A stretch of DNA of 64,000 nt from HK1 sp965204915. GTDB taxonomy: Bacteria > Pseudomonadota > Gammaproteobacteria > HK1. Below, in pieces: positions 60,349-64,000 of the stretch. The stretch is taken from the NCBI GenBank assembly GCA_965204915.1, contig OZ242023.1, positions 3,968,001-4,032,000 of the forward strand, read 5' to 3'. How positions within the stretch are numbered: the stretch's first letter is position 1; every line of letters begins with the position of its first letter. Made by a program: the position numbers and the translations under genes. The notes below the pieces were generated by a model, which ran no database searches, was not told where the DNA came from, and saw nothing but the letters and a program-made list of their open reading frames with translations.

Positions 60349-60717
60349 TTAAACACCACGGGCGGCTCGCATCGTTGCCTGTTCTGCCGCAGCTTCCATT
60401 TCTGCGGCTTTTGCATCCGCAGCATCAGCTTCTTTTTCCTTGTGGTATGCTTCTTCAATCAAGCGTTTACGCTCTGCATCGCTTCTTTTATAGTCATTAA
60501 AAAGAGTGGAAAGAGTGTAAGTAAGATTGGAAAGAATGGGAAAACGACCATCATCAGCACGCGGATATATTTCATCATTATACTCTCTTTCATTCGCATA
60601 TTTTCGATTTATATCCGCAGTATTTCGGAGATTCCGAGCGTGCACACGTTTTCCCCTTGCACGCCGTTCTAGTCGGCTTGCCAGTTCCAACAATTCGTTT
60701 CTTTCTTTTGTGTTCAT
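60349..60717 (-). CDS. Small coiled-coil hypothetical protein
   Basis: A 122-aa highly charged protein: MNTKERNELLELASRLERRA, a middle segment with FPILSNLTYTLSTLFNDYKR, and a C-terminal heptad-like region (ERKRLIEEAYHKEKEADAAD AKAAEMEAAAEQATMRAARG). No signal peptide. Immediately downstream of the RTX gene on the same strand (17 bases), so probably co-transcribed with it. No family recognised. Confidence 0.6.
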   Translation of the reverse strand: MNTKERNELLELASRLERRARGKRVHARNLRNTADINRKYANEREYNDEIYPRADDGRFPILSNLTYTLSTLFNDYKRSDAERKRLIEEAYHKEKEADAADAKAAEMEAAAEQATMRAARGV

Positions 60718-60733
60718 AGAAATCTCTCTTTTT

Positions 60734-62041
60734 TTATCCGGGAATCAGATTATCAGACTCGATCTCCGCCAGTGTGGTATTCGCCAGATACAGATCTCCA
60801 CCACCCGCGAGCGCAATATGAAGGTGATATCCGATTTGCGTTGATGCTGCTTGGACTTGATCCAGATTCATCCCGATGGATATTCGATCGGAATCGTCGA
60901 AGTCCATGATCCAGCTTGGACCGCCGATAATGACGAAGGTATCGGCGCCCGCCTGCCCGAAGAAAGTATCGCCTTCTGAACCGCTGTAGAGGATATCGCT
61001 ACCGTCGCCGCCCGCAAGCACGTCATATCCCGCGCCACCGTCCAGGGCATCGTTGCCATCGCCACCCGTGAGATAGTCCGCATCATCCCCGCCGTACAGT
61101 GAATCGTTCCCCGTACCGCCTGCAAGGAAGTCGGCTCCGGCTCCGCCGTTGATGTATTCGTCTCCGTCGCCGCCGAGGATGGCATCGTTGCCATCGCCAC
61201 CTTGAAGCGTATCGGCGCCCGGAGTGCCGCGCTCGGGTTCGCCCGGCTCGGGAGTCGGACGCGGCGGCGCAGGATCGTCCACCACGGGCGGAGCCTCCGG
61301 CTCGTCTTCGCTTGGCGAACCAGGTTCCGGCTCTGTCCGCGGCGGCGCCGGGTCAACGACGACAGGCGGAGTCACCGGGACAATGCCTGCCGCGGCCCCT
61401 TGGACTACAACCACGGCGCCATCGCTGTATGTCCAAATTTGGTCATTTCCCAGTATCGTCTTGACAGGCTCCAAAGCTGCCTCAAGCCGCCAATGGTATT
61501 CTCCTGTTCCCAACCACACCAAGCCGCGGCTGTGTACGATAGTATCGATACCGTCCTCGTAATCGGTGACCCACACCCGTACATTCTTGATTGCCTGTTC
61601 GTCCGCACCGTCGATGTATCCAGATAATCCGATGTAGGCTCCAACGATGAAAACGTCCGCTCCCGTTCCTCCGGTTAGCGTATCGCTTTCAATCCACCCC
61701 TCTAGCGTATCGTCGCCTGCCCCGCCGTTCAGGCTGTCGTTCCCCCGCCCGCCCCAAACGATATCGTTGTCTGCCCCGCCGTTCAGGCTGTCGTTCCCAT
61801 CCCCGCCCGAAATGATATCGTTTCCTTTGCCACCGCTGGCGACATCGTTATCATCACCTGCATAGATCTCGTCATGCCCATCGCCACCGTCAATGAGATC
61901 GTCGCCATCATCGCCCACGATATAATCGTCGCCGCCTCCGCCGTTCAGGACATCATCACCATGAAAGCCGACCAGGGTATCGATGCCGCTCGTGCCTGTC
62001 AGAGTGTCATGCCCGATCGTGCCGCCGTGGTAGACCGCCAT
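60734..62041 (-). CDS. RTX (hemolysin-type calcium-binding) repeat protein
   Basis: A 435-aa acidic protein. Two blocks of nonapeptide GGxGxDxxx repeats (GGGGDDYIVGDDGDDLIDGG, GGRGNDSLNGGAGDDTLEGW; later GGDGNDAILGGDGDEYINGG, GGTGNDSLYGGDDADYLTGG) flank a non-repeat domain (about residues 125-225) and a Pro/Glu-rich linker (PPVVVDPAPPRTEPEPG). The C-terminus (FVIIGGPSWIMDFDDSDRIS ...NLIPG) looks like a type I secretion end. Family role: calcium-folded secreted protein. No T1SS genes are nearby. Start 62041 has GGGAGG upstream. Confidence 0.88.
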   Translation of the reverse strand: MAVYHGGTIGHDTLTGTSGIDTLVGFHGDDVLNGGGGDDYIVGDDGDDLIDGGDGHDEIYAGDDNDVASGGKGNDIISGGDGNDSLNGGADNDIVWGGRGNDSLNGGAGDDTLEGWIESDTLTGGTGADVFIVGAYIGLSGYIDGADEQAIKNVRVWVTDYEDGIDTIVHSRGLVWLGTGEYHWRLEAALEPVKTILGNDQIWTYSDGAVVVVQGAAAGIVPVTPPVVVDPAPPRTEPEPGSPSEDEPEAPPVVDDPAPPRPTPEPGEPERGTPGADTLQGGDGNDAILGGDGDEYINGGAGADFLAGGTGNDSLYGGDDADYLTGGDGNDALDGGAGYDVLAGGDGSDILYSGSEGDTFFGQAGADTFVIIGGPSWIMDFDDSDRISIGMNLDQVQAASTQIGYHLHIALAGGGDLYLANTTLAEIESDNLIPG

Positions 62042-62188
62042 CTTTCTCCCTCCCTCGTTGTGTCGGCGCCCCGGTCCGATATCGCGGGATTCCATTCACC
62101 CGGCGAATCAACGTCATACGAGCGCCCAGGGCGTCCACGGGCGCGATTTCACCCGGCGAGCCTACCAGCCTACCCGCATCGCGTCTAG

Positions 62189-63767
62189 GAGTCTGCGCCG
62201 TAGAAAGGTAGTTCAAGCTATGAGAACGGATGGACGGTCCGGAATTCGATGCGGGGATGGACACGAGGGCCGGGACACCGCAAAGGCGCAATGGCAGGCA
62301 GGGCACGCGCGAGGGTCCCAGACGTCCGGCAAGACCCCCGATAGGGAGATTCCGACCGTATCCCACTGGCGAGCAGGCGCCCTCACACCGCCAGAAGCGG
62401 TTGCAACCGCTTGAGGTTCAGCGCCAGGCACACCAAGTCCCATTCCCCCCGCGCCTTGGCCAGACCCCGCACGCTGAACCGCCGGAATCCAAGAACCTCC
62501 TTGATCCAGCCATTGGGCGCCTCGGACAGCCATTTGCGTTGCGCATACCGTTCCCGGCCCGTGGGCGTGGCCAGCTTCTCGACCATCCGGCGCGTCGCCG
62601 GGTGCCTCTTCGCATCCTTGTCCGCCACCCGCTTGCCCTCGCGTCCCGGCGCCACGTACCCGTCGATACCCCGCGCCTCCAGCTCCGACAAGTCCCGCTC
62701 GTTGCAGTACCCGGCATCGCGGCAAGCACCGTCTCGGGCTGCGCGTCGAACCGGTCCTTGACCTCATCGAGCAGCCCCATCATCGCCCCCTGGTCGCTCG
62801 CGTTCGAGGTCAGCTCCGTCGCCACTATCAACTGCTGCTCACCGTCCACCGCCACCTGCGCGTTGTAGCACTGCTGGAACCCCTCCGCGCTGGTCTTCAT
62901 GATGGCGCTGTCAGGGTCGGTGAAGTGGCTCTGCGCCTTCTCATCAGGCTCCCCGTAGGCGCGCTTGTACGGCTGCCCACCCTTGGGATTGCGCTCCCAT
63001 CCGGGCCGGCGCCCGCGCGCATCGTCCGCCTCGCGCTGCGCCGCCTCCAAACGCCCCTTCGCCGCTCGAATCGCCGCCAACCGGTCCTCGCGACGGCGCA
63101 GCTCCTCCGGCAACTCGTCGCCTCGCAACGACTCCCCAAAACGCGCATCCTCCTCCGCATCGGTATTGCGAGCCCGGTTCAACAGTGCCTCGACCTCCGC
63201 CTCCAACTCCCGCTCCTTCTCGCCCATCCGACCGTAGCTCATCGCCTTGCGCTTGCTCGCATTCGCACGCACCTTCGTCCCGTCTATCGACACCTTCCCG
63301 AAACGCGCCAATCCCATCTCGCGCGCCACCCGCACCACCCCCACGAACAGCCCCTTGAAGTCCTCCAAGTGCCGGCGGCGAAACTCGCACAACGTGCGGT
63401 GGCTCGGAAAGTTCCCCGCCCCCAACACCCGAAACGCCACGTCCTCCTCCAGCTTCCTCGCCATCGCCCGCGACGAGAACACCCCTGTCGCATACCCATA
63501 CAGCAGCACCTTGACCATCATCCGAGGCTCATACGGCGCGTTGCGCCGGCCATCGCCTTCATACGGCACGTAAAACGCCGTCAAGTCCAGACCGTCGACC
63601 AAGTCGCTCACGTGATGCGCAAAGTGCCCTTCGGGCAGCCACTCGCGTACATCCGGCGCCAGCAGCAGCATCTGGTCCGGCTCGTAGGGGCGGAATGTCG
63701 TTGCCATCCGGCTCTCTCCTTCGGCTCAGTCTGCCTATTGTCGCATCGTTTTCTACGGCGCAGGCTC
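62189..63767 (-). mobile_element. IS1182-family insertion sequence, copy B
   Basis: A 1579-bp element nearly identical to copy A and in the same orientation, flanked by CTAG at 62185-62188 and 63768-63771. The non-coding part near 62330-62365 differs most from copy A. Its transposase gene is frameshifted, so it depends on copy A or another source. It ends inside a UvrA-like gene. Confidence 0.93.
62383..63707 (-). pseudogene. IS1182-family transposase with 2-base insertion
   Basis: Matches the copy A transposase from MATTFRPYEPDQ through DRFDAQPETVLA. At about 62717-62723 copy B reads GGCATCGCGGCAAG where A reads GGCGTCGGCAAG, two bases longer, so the rest (LSELEARGIDGYVAPGREGK to RLQPLLAV) is out of frame. 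The second catalytic Asp region sits at the break, hence inactive. Confidence 0.92.
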
Positions 63768-64000
63768 CTAGGGTGAGGTAGCCCAGCCCCACGTTGTGCA
63801 GCAGCGCCAGCGCGCGGTGGATGCGCGGATGCGCCTCGAAGCGCGGCAGGGCCTGCTCGATGCTCGCGCCCAGCACCTCGGCGACGTTCATGTCCAGGTA
63901 CCGGACGTCCAGCGTCTCGGCGGTGAAGCGCAGGCCGCCGCAGCATCGCAGGGCGCAGGATGCGCCCGGGGGCGAGCTTTCGGCCCTCGCGGACGCGGGC
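63768..64000 (-). pseudogene. UvrA-family excinuclease subunit fragment, interrupted at IS copy B
   Basis: Minus-strand frame entering from the right edge: GGLRFTAETLDVRYLDMNVA then EVLGASIEQALPRFEAHPRI and HRALALLHNVGLGYLTLG, the stretch of UvrA between the second zinc module and the C-terminal ABC signature. It should continue into the LSGGEAQR region, but IS copy B begins right after LTLG. Sequence on the other side of the IS (left of 62185) does not continue UvrA, so the junction reflects a rearrangement, not a simple insertion. Confidence 0.75.

Noticed and set aside
59060..60350. Integron attC sites around the secreted-protein genes
   Set aside because: The repeats fold, but no pair of GTTRRRY / RYYYAAC cores in the right positions could be found, and no integrase is visible.
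57069..63767. Simple composite-transposon insertion joining methyltransferase and UvrA flanks
   Set aside because: Joining the outer flanks at CTAG does not restore either gene across the site, so a single clean insertion of the whole unit is not supported; only the composite-like layout is reported.

Overview
The window is high in G+C over most of its length. Its gene content fits a gammaproteobacterium with sulfur-oxidiser traits: a TusA-like sulfur carrier, a periplasmic rhodanese, a siroheme synthase, and an A-type scaffold homologue without cysteines that resembles DsrR. This placement is inferred from gene content; no rRNA or other phylogenetic marker is present. Two stretches are clearly richer in A+T, about 33.4-37.3 kb and 59.2-60.7 kb, and look recently acquired.

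Layout. 1-6.1 kb: end of a peptide/opine-type ABC transporter operon, a SAM methyltransferase, a glycine-amidinotransferase homologue, and a convergent kinase/aminotransferase pair of the ArgB/LysZ and ArgD/LysJ type. 6.5-13.6 kb: sulfur-trafficking proteins, siroheme synthase CysG, a NarXL-like two-component system and a DsrR-like protein. 13.7-20.2 kb: a sugar-acid module, with a very large UxaA/GarD-type dehydratase next to a tripartite tricarboxylate transporter whose TctA and TctB are one polypeptide. 20.4-22.1 kb: a MITE with its target duplication, a HAD phosphatase, and a 135-bp tandem repeat.

22.1-37.2 kb is a dense defence island. It holds an AlbA_2/ATPase-fold protein, an AAA/PD-(D/E)XK protein of the DUF1703 type, a restriction endonuclease-like gene convergent with a methyltransferase that carries its own XRE domain and Zn ribbons (with a probable operator upstream), a nuclease-methylase fusion plus HsdS with no HsdR helicase, and an A+T-rich two-gene unit made of a large Eco57I-like methyltransferase coupled to a small PD-(D/E)XK protein. 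A deleted copy of the nuclease-methylase gene lies upstream as a scar.

37.4-53.2 kb mixes toxin-antitoxin (TA) modules, an ISAs1-family insertion and a second DUF1703 copy with metabolic genes (MttB-like methyltransferase, polyamine-type binding protein, ClC transporter). Three TA modules keep an open antitoxin while the toxin is broken, each by a different event. 53.2-64 kb: a 2-oxoglutarate oxygenase-like protein, a DNA methyltransferase cut by an insertion sequence, and two IS1182-family copies in the same orientation, each flanked by CTAG. They bracket 3.5 kb of cargo: an RTX protein, small secreted proteins and a 95-bp direct repeat. The right edge holds a UvrA fragment ending at the second IS.

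Overall the window joins a few metabolic operons with much mobile, defensive and decaying DNA, as expected in a genome under strong phage or mobile-element pressure or in relaxed, possibly host-associated evolution.
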